Source: Verrucomicrobiaceae bacterium (GTDB lineage: Bacteria; Verrucomicrobiota; Verrucomicrobiia; Verrucomicrobiales; Verrucomicrobiaceae). Taken from it: a DNA stretch of 64,000 nucleotides. This document shows positions 9,549 through 18,007 of this stretch, in pieces. Location of the stretch: positions 19,124-83,123 of the forward strand of contig JAIXYN010000048.1 in NCBI GenBank assembly GCA_027490195.1, in the 5' to 3' direction. The position numbers were made by a program, and so were the translations under genes. The number at the start of each line of letters is the position of its first letter. Positions within the stretch are counted from its first letter, which is position 1. Below the pieces are notes generated by a model, which was given only the letters and a program-made list of their open reading frames with translations, had not been told where the DNA came from and searched no databases.

Positions 9549-10250
9549 TTATTTTGGCTGTCGCTTGATCCATTCCTCCAACTCGCTGCGGGCCACCTTT
9601 CTGAGCGGAATCGTATTTTCGAATGTGCCAAACCAACCGAAGCTCCCATAGGAGGAAAAGGTGTGCAGAGCTATTTGTTCTTTGCTGGCTGTGCTGTCAT
9701 CAAGGGCAAGATTGTCAGGCAAAGGATGTGGCATGATGACACGGTTTCCATGTGATCGAAGAATGAAGTGAAGCTCCCTCAACAAGAGTTCGTTGTCATA
9801 CGATTGAGCGGAATGAATGTCTGTGACATGAAGGCTGGTTCCATCACATTGGAGGCGGGCGGTATAACCGAGCAAACCTGTCCAACTTCGTGAAACAAAC
9901 AATCGGTTCTCCCATTGGAACAAATCCCATTTTTCTTCCATCTGACGGGCTGATGAAAAGCATCCTTCGGGGGGCAGTTCAGGAATAGGGAACCTTAAAT
10001 TTCCGGAAACCTTGGCTGGGAGCGGTTCAGCCATGAGATGTGCGCGTCCATCGGCATTTCGGAGCTTTAAAAATGAGTCAGCGACGGATGGGTCTGTTGT
10101 GGTCGAAGTCCAGCCCATGCTGACGGGCCTGCAGTCCAGAATGCGAACTCCCCACGGATTGTCATTCGCTTCGATCCAGCGCAATGCTGTTCCAAAGGAT
10201 GGTTTGGGAGGCGGACTTGAACTGAAAAGCTTCTTGAGTTTGGAAAGCAT
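9549..10250 (-). CDS. Protein of unknown function
   Basis: A 233-residue soluble protein with no recognised domain. It begins MLSKLKKLFSSSPPPKPSF and has no signal peptide or membrane segment. It contains several Trp-rich stretches (DNPWGVRIL, MEEKWDLFQWENRLFVSRSW). Its start is 24 bp after the stop of the 81-residue addiction-module protein, so the two are probably co-transcribed. It is not a RelE-like toxin by length or motif, although it takes that position. Confidence 0.65.
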   Translation of the reverse strand: MLSKLKKLFSSSPPPKPSFGTALRWIEANDNPWGVRILDCRPVSMGWTSTTTDPSVADSFLKLRNADGRAHLMAEPLPAKVSGNLRFPIPELPPEGCFSSARQMEEKWDLFQWENRLFVSRSWTGLLGYTARLQCDGTSLHVTDIHSAQSYDNELLLRELHFILRSHGNRVIMPHPLPDNLALDDSTASKEQIALHTFSSYGSFGWFGTFENTIPLRKVARSELEEWIKRQPK

Positions 10251-10274
10251 GGGTCTCTTTCTGAAAAACCAATT

Positions 10275-10520
10275 TCATCCAGCAGAAGTGAAACCAAATT
10301 CGGCACGCAGTTGGGCGAGCGCTACGTCACCCGAGATGAGCTTCACATTTCCAGCGTCGCTTGCCGTCATACGACGGCCTATTTGCTGCCAGGTGGCTTC
10401 CGAAAAAGCGGCGTCATCGTGGGGCTGCACCTGATCCCAAAAGCGTTCTGCGAGATCACGACGGTAATTAGCATCCAGCGACATGGCGGCGGCGAAGACA
10501 CTGTCGAGAGTCGCATTCAT
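10275..10520 (-). CDS. Addiction-module component (antitoxin-like), orphan
   Basis: An 81-residue protein resembling the putative addiction module component family, usually the antitoxin encoded ahead of a RelE/ParE toxin. Visible family traits are an N-terminal helix with DLAERFWDQV and a central WQQIGRR. Those antitoxins normally carry an LP..eR..la..L..SL start, which is only loosely kept. The next gene downstream is a 233-residue unknown rather than a RelE-type toxin, so this may be an orphan or a new pairing. Confidence 0.55.
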   Translation of the reverse strand: MNATLDSVFAAAMSLDANYRRDLAERFWDQVQPHDDAAFSEATWQQIGRRMTASDAGNVKLISGDVALAQLRAEFGFTSAG

Positions 10521-10563
10521 TATGGGCAGATTTTATTCCCCATCTCGAATGGTCTCAAGGATT

Positions 10564-10660
10564 AAAGTCCTACTTGGGCGCGTTGAGGAGTGGCAAGAGG
10601 ATGTCTTCCCTGTTGCCGCGCCATTTGGCGGTGAGGCAGATTTCCGGGTGCTATACTTCA
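10564..10660 (-). pseudogene. Remnant of a DUF1553 gene 3' end
   Basis: On the minus strand this reads EICLTAKW then RGNREDILLPLLNAPK and a stop. This matches in register the C-terminus of the intact DUF1549/DUF1553 protein in this window, which ends WRSRMEDVLWALLNAPEWEFSP. Upstream of the fragment the frame no longer resembles that family. It is the decayed tail of a paralog, probably the former partner of the DUF1501 gene about 1.1 kb downstream. Confidence 0.65.
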
Positions 10661-10880
10661 TCCCAGATGTGCGGCAAAAACCCGCCGTGATGCGGAGTGC
10701 AAGGGGTTCATTCTACTTGGGTAAGTTATCGGGGTTTGGGTGATGGTGGCACGTTCTGAGCGCGGCGGAGCTTCTGGCAAACGCTGCTGGTGGACGTGGT
10801 GTGTGGCGAAGGCGCTGGGTTTGCTTCCCGGTCTTGTGCAGCCAACCCAGGGTCGCCTCGCTGAGGCTCGGCTGACCCTG

Positions 10881-10962
10881 GGCTGATTCCGCCGCCCTTT
10901 CAGGGCTCAAGCAGACTGAGACTGGCAAGGCCGCAAAGGTGCGAACCTGCGGCTCAATCTAG
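10881..10962. repeat. 82-bp direct repeat, copy A
   Basis: This segment starts GGCTGATTCCGCCGCCC and ends near AATCTAG. It recurs at 11141-11222 with a single difference (CTCAATCT versus CTTAATCT). The near-identity suggests recent duplication. Confidence 0.85.
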
Positions 10963-11113
10963 CCTGTATTTCTCACACTCACTGGGAATAGGTAAACAGT
11001 GTGTGGCACGCGTAATGTAGCTCGGTATTCCGATACCGAGTCGCACCCTTCGCGGACTCGGCACTCCGAGCAACATCGCCGGATGTCAACGTTTGGAGTG
11101 TGAGAAGTGCGGG

Positions 11114-11244
11114 CTAGTGCCATTCGACCCTGGCAACCTAGGCTGATTCCGCCGCCCTTTCAGGGCTCAAGCAGACTGAGACTGGCAAGGCCGCAAAGGT
11201 GCGAACCTGCGGCTTAATCTAGTGCTATTCGACCCAGGCAACCT
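11114..11244. repeat. 82-bp direct repeat copy B flanked by 26-bp direct repeats
   Basis: Copy B of the 82-bp repeat (11141-11222) is bracketed by two near-identical 26-bp segments, CTAGTGC[C/T]ATTCGACCC[T/A]GGCAACCT, at 11114-11139 and 11219-11244. The layout could be a tandem duplication or an insertion with a long target duplication. No coding sequence is present. Confidence 0.7.
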
Positions 11245-11344
11245 GCCAAGAACATTCCACGATGTAAGAAGTGATGCCGCAGGAAAAACATTCCGATGGA
11301 TTTTATGCCCTCTGATGACTTACCCAACTAGAATTAAAGGTCAC

Positions 11345-12589
11345 TCACTCAAACCGCAGCGCGGTAATGGGGTTCATGTTGGCGGCCTTGCGGGCGGGGT
11401 AGAACCCAAAGAATACCCCCACGATGAAGCTGATGCCGAAGGCCACGACCACGCTGCCTATGGAAACGGACGGGTGGAAGTTCGGGATCATGCTGGCGGC
11501 GGCACTCACTCCGTAGCCAAGTGCCACGCCGATGGCCCCACCGAAGAGGCTCAGGGTGATGGACTCAATGAGAAACTGCAGCAAGATATCCCGAGGCTGC
11601 GCGCCGACGGCGATACGCGTGCCGATCTCCCGCGTGCGCTCCGTAACGCTGACAAGCATGATGTTCATGATGCCGATGCCGCCGACAAGTAGTGATAAGC
11701 CCGCGATGCCTCCCAGCAGGTACGTCAGCGAGTTGGTGATGCTGTTGACGGTGTCCGCGATCTCCTTCTGGTTGATGATGTCGAAGTCGTTCTTGCGTTC
11801 GGCGGTCAGGTGGTGGCGCTGGCGCAGCAGCGCGGTGACCTGCTCCTGCGCGGCGCTCATGAGCCCGTCACTGCTGATCTGGAGCGTGACGAGGCGCGGA
11901 TACTTTTCGCCGGTAAGACGGCGCATGGCCGTGGTGTAAGGAATCACGATGCGGTCGTCCTGGTTGGCACCGCCGATGCCTGCGCCTTTGCTTTTTAGCT
12001 GGCCGATGATGGTGAAGGGCATGTTCTTGATCCGCACCGTCTGCCCCAAGGGGTTCAGCGGGCCAAAGAGCTCCCGTGCCGTGCGCGAGCCGATGACGGC
12101 CACGCGTGCTGCGCTGCGCACCTCCCTCTCTGTAAACATGCTGCCGCGCGCCAGCGGCCAGTCACGGATGCGCAGGTAGCTTGGGGACTCCCCGGCGATG
12201 GTCGTGCTCCAGTTTCGGCCTGCGGCTACGGCTTGCGCGGTGAGGGTCACCTCCGGGCTTGCGGCCTGGACGCTGCGCACTTCGCGGCGGATGGCCTCGA
12301 CGTCTTGCAATGTGAGGTTGCTGGACACCCCGCTGCCTGCGGCGGCGGCGTTGGTGCGACGGCTTTTGGAAAACACAATGAGCAGGTTTGAGCCGAGCGA
12401 GGACACCTGGTCCTGGATGCGCCGCTGCGTGCCCCGCCCCAGCGCCATGATGGAGACCACGGACGCCACGCCGATGATGATGCCCAGCGCGGTCAGTATG
12501 CTGCGCATCTTGTTCCGCCGCAGCGCGCGAAAGGCGATCATGGCCGTGAGGCCCGCGCGCAGCAGTGACGATGTGAGTGCTTGCAGCAT
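11345..12589 (-). CDS. MacB-like ABC transporter permease (FtsX family)
   Basis: A 414-residue inner-membrane permease of the MacB/LolC class. An N-terminal membrane helix (ILTALGIIIGVASVVSIMALG) is followed by a large periplasmic core domain (about residues 55-280). Three C-terminal helices form the FtsX domain, with the conserved IMNIMLVSVTERTREIGTRIAVGA loop between them. Unlike E. coli MacB, the ATPase is a separate gene just upstream, 5 bp away. It is the last gene of a four-gene efflux operon (outer-membrane factor, adaptor, ATPase, permease). Confidence 0.9.
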   Translation of the reverse strand: MLQALTSSLLRAGLTAMIAFRALRRNKMRSILTALGIIIGVASVVSIMALGRGTQRRIQDQVSSLGSNLLIVFSKSRRTNAAAAGSGVSSNLTLQDVEAIRREVRSVQAASPEVTLTAQAVAAGRNWSTTIAGESPSYLRIRDWPLARGSMFTEREVRSAARVAVIGSRTARELFGPLNPLGQTVRIKNMPFTIIGQLKSKGAGIGGANQDDRIVIPYTTAMRRLTGEKYPRLVTLQISSDGLMSAAQEQVTALLRQRHHLTAERKNDFDIINQKEIADTVNSITNSLTYLLGGIAGLSLLVGGIGIMNIMLVSVTERTREIGTRIAVGAQPRDILLQFLIESITLSLFGGAIGVALGYGVSAAASMIPNFHPSVSIGSVVVAFGISFIVGVFFGFYPARKAANMNPITALRFE

Positions 12590-12594
12590 GGCGG

Positions 12595-13356
<762 letters not shown>

Positions 13357-13358
13357 GG

Positions 13359-14501
13359 CTAGAGTGATGGTGGCGGCCCTTCCTCTTCTACTTCTTCATC
13401 CTCTACTTTGGCTCCGCTCAGCGTGGCCGTCACGACACGCTCGCCGGCCTTCAGGCCCTCGATGACTTCCGTCTCGCTGTTGTCGGTGATGCCCATGGTG
13501 ACGATGACGGCGCGCAGTGCCTGCTCTTGGTCCGCACCCTCCAGCACATAGACTAGCTGCTGCCTGCGCTGCAGCTTGGCGTCTGTCTTACCGGTGACCT
13601 TGCTGCCTTCGGGCGGTGTGAAGCGCAGAGCGGTGTTCGGCACTTTCAGCACCCCGCTTTTCTCTGCCGTCAGGATGGAAACGTCCGCCGTCATGCCGGG
13701 GAAGAGCCGCTGTTCCGGATTTCCCACGTCGATGAGCGTCTCATACGTCACCACATTCTCCTTCGTCGTGGGGGAGATGCGCACCTGCACGACCTGGCCT
13801 TCGAACACATCATCCGGGAAGGCATCCACGGTGAAGTCCACTTTCTGCCCTGTCTTCACGCGACCAATGTCGGCCTCGGAGACCGTGGCGTTGATGCGCA
13901 TTTTTTTGATGTCCTGAGCGAGGGTGAAAAGAACCGGAGTGTTCATCGCCGCGACGACTGTCTGGCCTGCGTCCACCTTGCGTGAGACTACGATGCCATC
14001 CACCGGCGCGGAGATGCTGCAGAAGCCCAGGTCTGTCTTGGCCTGGTCGAGCGCCGCTTCACGGATGGTCACGGTGGCCTCCGCCTGCCCCAGCTCCGCC
14101 ACGGCCTGCTCCACATCCAGTGCCATGACTCCGCGCAGGGGGAGCAGCTCTTTCTTGCGGGCGAGGTTCTGCCGCTTCCACATGGCGCTGGCCTTGGCAC
14201 CAGCCAACTCGCCCTCGGCAGCCTTGAGCTTCGCGGCATAGATGGAGGTGTCCAGCTCCGCGATGAGGTCGCCGCTCTTCACTGTGGAGTTAAAGTCTGC
14301 ATAGAGCTTCATGACGCGGCCGGACACCTGACAGCCAACATCCACACTCACCACCGCACTGAGCGTGCCGCTGGCCATTACCACGGCACGCAGGTCTCCT
14401 TTGCTGACGGTGGTTGTTTCAAAGCGGGACATGCCTGCACCGGGTGGTTTGCAGGCGGGCAGGGTGAGCAGTGATAAAAAAAATAGGATACGTGTGTTCA
14501 T
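13359..14501 (-). CDS. MacA-like periplasmic adaptor lipoprotein (membrane fusion protein)
   Basis: A 380-residue membrane fusion protein. The start MNTRILFFLSLLTLPACKPP carries a lipobox (LPAC), so it is probably a lipoprotein. The barrel-sandwich motif GCQVSGRVMKLYADFNSTVKSGD is followed by a short alpha-hairpin and the matching VDGIVVSRKVDAGQTV strand. The C-terminus is acidic (VEDEEVEEEG). In this class of exporter the adaptor links the inner-membrane ABC complex to a TolC-like channel, encoded here directly upstream with an overlapping stop/start. Confidence 0.9.
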   Translation of the reverse strand: MNTRILFFLSLLTLPACKPPGAGMSRFETTTVSKGDLRAVVMASGTLSAVVSVDVGCQVSGRVMKLYADFNSTVKSGDLIAELDTSIYAAKLKAAEGELAGAKASAMWKRQNLARKKELLPLRGVMALDVEQAVAELGQAEATVTIREAALDQAKTDLGFCSISAPVDGIVVSRKVDAGQTVVAAMNTPVLFTLAQDIKKMRINATVSEADIGRVKTGQKVDFTVDAFPDDVFEGQVVQVRISPTTKENVVTYETLIDVGNPEQRLFPGMTADVSILTAEKSGVLKVPNTALRFTPPEGSKVTGKTDAKLQRRQQLVYVLEGADQEQALRAVIVTMGITDNSETEVIEGLKAGERVVTATLSGAKVEDEEVEEEGPPPSL

Positions 14502-15895
14502 TTCCAGCCTCCTCCGACGGCTTGATAAAGTTTGATGCGTGCGGCCACTGCGTCATAGCGCGAGCCAATGAGGTTCTGCTGCGCGGTGAAGAGATCCTGC
14601 TGCGCCGTCATCACATTCAGGTAGGTCGCCACTCCGCGCTGATCTCTTGCGGCGGCTAGGTCATAGCGCCTCTGCTGGGCGGCGGTCAGAGCTTCCAGTG
14701 TGCGGATCTGCTCACGCGCCGCACGTTGTGCTGCCAGCGCATCGGCCACTTCCCGGAAGGCGCTCTGGATGGCCTTCTCGTAGTTTGCCACCTCGATGCG
14801 CGTGCGCACTTTCGTGGCGTCGAGGTTCGCCTTGTTACGGCCACCGGCGAAGAGGGGCAGGCTGATCTGCGGCGCAAAGCTCCACACGGCGGTGTTTGGG
14901 CCAAAGAGGCTGTTTAGCTCCGCGCTGGTCGTGCCATCGGAGGCTGTCAGCTTCACGGTTGGGAAGAAGGCCGCGCGCGCCGCGCCGATGTCCGCATTTG
15001 CCGCACGCAGCAGGTGCTCCGCAGCGAGGATGTCCGGCCGCCCCAGCAGTAGCTCCGAAGGCACACCGGGTGAGACTGCTTTCACTGGTGCATCGGCCAG
15101 CGCTCTGCCTTGTGGCAGCCCTGGAGGCAGCGGTTGGCCGAGCATGAGCACGAGGCCGTTTTCCGCCTGCGCGCGCTGACGCTGGTAGGAAATGATATTG
15201 GACTTGGCCGTGAGCACCTGCGTCTCGGACAGGCGCAGGTCCAGCTCCAGCAGTCCGCCTGCTTTGAAAATGCTCTCATTCAGGCGGTAGCTTTCCTCCA
15301 CCACGGCCAGCGTTTGCTTTGTGTTGGCAATGAGCTCATCAAACCGCCTTACCGTGTAGTATTGCGTGGCCAGCTCTCCGACGAGCGTCACTTGTGCAGC
15401 ACGCTGCGTTTCCGTTTTGGCCAGGTAGGTCTCCAGCGCCTTCGCACTCAGGCTGCGGATGCGGCCAAACAAGTCCAGCTCGTACGCCGTGGAGCCCAGC
15501 TTCACTGACCACTGCTCTGTCGTCAGTCCGGCCAGGTGGCTCTGCGTCAGGTCGCCCGAAGCGGAAACGCTGGGCAGCAGCGGCGCGCGCTCGATGCGGT
15601 ACTGCGCCCGCGCCTCCTCCACACGCAGCATGGCCACACGCAGATCGCGATTGTTTTCCAGAGCGATGTCGATGAGCCGCAACAGCCGCGCGTCATCCTT
15701 GAACACCGTACGCCATGCCAGCTCGCTGCTGGCGGCGCTGGTGGTGCCACCGTTCGGGTAGCGTGCACTGACTGGTGCGGCCGGGCGCTCCAGCTTCGGG
15801 ATGAAGCTGCAGCCCAGCAGCATCTGGCAGCAGAGCAGGGCCAGTGCAAAGCGCCGCGTCTTGCGGGAAAAGGTGGGCTGCTTCCTGAAAATCAT
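14498..15895 (-). CDS. TolC/NodT-family outer-membrane efflux lipoprotein
   Basis: A 465-residue RND/ABC-type outer-membrane factor. The N-terminus (RFALALLCCQMLLGCSF) contains a lipobox, as in OprM/NodT proteins. Two halves of the family fold are visible: one around ALENNRDLRVAMLRVEEARAQYRIERA, the other around ADIGAARAAFFPTVKL. The ATG at 15895 directly precedes the signal peptide; the frame stays open 38 residues upstream without signal-like sequence. It is the first gene of the exporter operon and is divergent from the LytS-like kinase gene, about 195 bp away. Confidence 0.9.
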   Translation of the reverse strand: MIFRKQPTFSRKTRRFALALLCCQMLLGCSFIPKLERPAAPVSARYPNGGTTSAASSELAWRTVFKDDARLLRLIDIALENNRDLRVAMLRVEEARAQYRIERAPLLPSVSASGDLTQSHLAGLTTEQWSVKLGSTAYELDLFGRIRSLSAKALETYLAKTETQRAAQVTLVGELATQYYTVRRFDELIANTKQTLAVVEESYRLNESIFKAGGLLELDLRLSETQVLTAKSNIISYQRQRAQAENGLVLMLGQPLPPGLPQGRALADAPVKAVSPGVPSELLLGRPDILAAEHLLRAANADIGAARAAFFPTVKLTASDGTTSAELNSLFGPNTAVWSFAPQISLPLFAGGRNKANLDATKVRTRIEVANYEKAIQSAFREVADALAAQRAAREQIRTLEALTAAQQRRYDLAAARDQRGVATYLNVMTAQQDLFTAQQNLIGSRYDAVAARIKLYQAVGGGWK

Positions 15896-16090
15896 GCCTC
15901 CAACAATCACGGCATTCACGCACCTCGCGCTGCTATTCACACCAGCGGATGAATCAGCAGGACGAGCGGCACCGTGCGCGGATGAACGGCCTTCGCCGTT
16001 CATTGGCATTTGCCGCCGCTTATCACGGCCAGAGGCAGCCGATCATTGCAGGCTGGCTTTTCGCCGTTGGTGTCGCAGAATTGTGGGGAA

Positions 16091-17248
16091 ATGGAAGAGG
16101 ACTCACACAGTACCAGCAGCACACCGCCCTTTGACGGGCACGGCTATCGCCTCATGCAGACGGGGTTCTGGTCCTTGTTTGTCCTGACCGTGGCGGTCAC
16201 ACTCCTTTCTGGGCCGCCTTCCTTCGCCTTTCAAGATGACGCCTCTGCCTCTGCCTCCGCAGAAGCGCTCGAAAGGGCCTTCGCCGAGCTGGAGCCGCTA
16301 ATGTGGATTGAAAATGTGGCCATGATTCTCTGCGGCATCCTGGCCACCCACTGCCTGCACCTGCTCTCTCTCCGGCATCGCTGGGACCTGCGCCCCCTCA
16401 GGCGGCTGGTCCCCGCGGTGCTGCTCTCCTGTGTGGGCCTTGCGGCGGGCATCTCCCTGCTCATCAATGCCCTGCGTTGGTTCCTCTACTCGCAGGTTTT
16501 CGGCGCAGCAGTTGCTGGCATGGGGCTGCTCATTGAGCTGGTCTCCACCGGTGCTGTGGCGCTCTTTCTGCTGGGCATGTGGTCCGCGCTTTACTCGGCC
16601 TGCCAGGCATTCACACGGCTGCACCAGATTGAGGTCACCTCTCTGCGCCATGCCGCCGCCATCAAGGAAGCACGGCTGCAGACCATCGCTACTCAGCTCA
16701 ATCCCCATTTCCTCTTCAACTCCCTCAACACCCTCCGCGCGCTCATTGATGAAAGTCCGAAAGCCGCGCGTGATGCCGTGACGCAGCTTTCTCTCGTGCT
16801 CCGTGCCTCCCTGACCTCCAGCGACCGCAAACTCATCCCCCTGCGCGATGAGCTGGCGGCGGTCAATGCGCTGCTGGACCTCGAGTTTGCGCGCTACGGC
16901 GACAGGCTGAAGGTGGAGCGGCAGGTCGGCGTTGGCTGTGAAAAAGCACTCGTGCCGCCGCTGCTGCTCGTCACGCTGGTGGAGAATGCGGTGAAGCATG
17001 GTGTGGCTGCCAGGCTGGGCGCCGGCTTTCTGAGTTACGGGGCCAGCGTCGGTCAGGAAGGCCTCTCCCTCCACGTCCAGAACTCCGGCACCCTTGCCGA
17101 AAACTGGCAGGGCAAAGGTGGCATGGGCCTCGCTCACACGCGGGAGCGGCTCGCCCTGCTCTTTGGCAGCGCAGCCACCATGACCCTCAGTCAAACAACG
17201 GACGGGGTGGAGGCTTCCGTCTTCGTGCCGCAACCTCAGCCAGCATGA
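16091..17248 (+). CDS. LytS/YehU-family membrane sensor histidine kinase
   Basis: A 385-residue sensor. Four or five hydrophobic segments fill residues 20-190, then comes the His_kinase domain of the LytS class with QLNPHFLFNSLN (phospho-acceptor His206) and an ATP-binding region with LVENAVKHGV and GKGGMGLAHTRERL. Start at 16091 is supported by a GGGGA ribosome-binding site five bases upstream. Its stop overlaps the start of the response regulator (ATGA). The pair is divergent from the efflux operon, so it may control that exporter; this is inferred from position only. Confidence 0.9.
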   Translation: MEEDSHSTSSTPPFDGHGYRLMQTGFWSLFVLTVAVTLLSGPPSFAFQDDASASASAEALERAFAELEPLMWIENVAMILCGILATHCLHLLSLRHRWDLRPLRRLVPAVLLSCVGLAAGISLLINALRWFLYSQVFGAAVAGMGLLIELVSTGAVALFLLGMWSALYSACQAFTRLHQIEVTSLRHAAAIKEARLQTIATQLNPHFLFNSLNTLRALIDESPKAARDAVTQLSLVLRASLTSSDRKLIPLRDELAAVNALLDLEFARYGDRLKVERQVGVGCEKALVPPLLLVTLVENAVKHGVAARLGAGFLSYGASVGQEGLSLHVQNSGTLAENWQGKGGMGLAHTRERLALLFGSAATMTLSQTTDGVEASVFVPQPQPA

Positions 17249-17964
17249 AAGCCCTGCTTATTGATGACGAACGCATGGCCCGCCGCGAGATGCGCCGGTT
17301 GCTGGAGGCGCATCCTGAGATCGAAGTCGTGGGTGAGGCCGATAGCGGCCATGCCGCACTGAGTCTGCTGCCCACGCTGAAGCCGGACATTCTTTTCCTC
17401 GATATCCAGATGCCGGAGATGGATGGCTTTGAATTCGTCAATGCCATGGGCGAGCCCTCGCCGCAGGTCATCTTCTGCACCGCCTACGATGCCCACGCGC
17501 TACGCGCCTTTGAGGTCAATGCCGTCGGCTATCTTTTGAAGCCCGTCGATCCGGCCCGGCTTGCCGCCGTCATTCAGAAACTGCACGATCCTGCCCCGCC
17601 GGACAGCGAAGAGCAGGAGGAGACGCTGCTTCGTGAAAACGACCGCGTGCTGCTCAAAGGCGAGCAGCGTTCGTGGTTCGTCCCCGTGCGCTCGATCTAC
17701 CTGCTTCAGTCCGAAGGCAACTACACGCACGTCTTCTTTGAAGGCGGCAAAGTTTTGCTGCCCCGCTCCCTCGGCACTTTGGAGCAGCGCCTGAATCTGC
17801 CCATGTTCTTTCGCGCGAACCGCGCCCAGCTCATCAACACCCGCGCCATCACCGACGTCACCGAATGGTTTAGCGGCGGCCTCCAGGCCACCCTCGCCTC
17901 CGGTGATAAAGTCGAAATATCCCGCCGTCAGGCCGCCCTCTTTCGGAAGCAAAAAGGGCTGTAG
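17245..17964 (+). CDS. LytTR-type response regulator
   Basis: A 239-residue regulator. The receiver domain (residues 1-120) has the acidic pair DDE at 7-9, phospho-acceptor Asp53 in FLDIQMPEMDG and the conserved Lys in LKPVD. A LytTR DNA-binding domain (about 135-235) follows, with SEGNYTHVFF, RSLGTLEQRL and FFRANRAQLIN. It is translationally coupled to the kinase gene by a 4-bp overlap. LytTR regulators bind pairs of short direct repeats; no clear repeat pair was found in the divergent region. Confidence 0.93.
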   Translation: MKALLIDDERMARREMRRLLEAHPEIEVVGEADSGHAALSLLPTLKPDILFLDIQMPEMDGFEFVNAMGEPSPQVIFCTAYDAHALRAFEVNAVGYLLKPVDPARLAAVIQKLHDPAPPDSEEQEETLLRENDRVLLKGEQRSWFVPVRSIYLLQSEGNYTHVFFEGGKVLLPRSLGTLEQRLNLPMFFRANRAQLINTRAITDVTEWFSGGLQATLASGDKVEISRRQAALFRKQKGL

Positions 17965-18007
17965 CAGAGGAAGAGCGAAGACGAATCGAACAGATGCTAG
18001 CGGCTGA

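Larger units (their letters stand above)
10521..11344. other. Gene-free, repeat-rich gap
   Basis: No intact gene was found in these 824 bp. The left part (10564-10660, minus strand) is a gene remnant described separately. The rest is a patchwork of palindromic repeats: a CCCAGGGTCGC...GCTGACCCTGGG hairpin near 10847-10881, an 82-bp direct repeat, a TTCTCACACTC / GAGTGTGAGAA inverted pair near 10974 and 11096, and a CTCGGTATTCCGATACCGAG palindrome near 11020. Confidence 0.7.

Noticed and set aside
10881..11244. A CRISPR array in the direct-repeat region
   Set aside because: There are only two 82-bp copies and two 26-bp copies, without regular spacers or cas genes.
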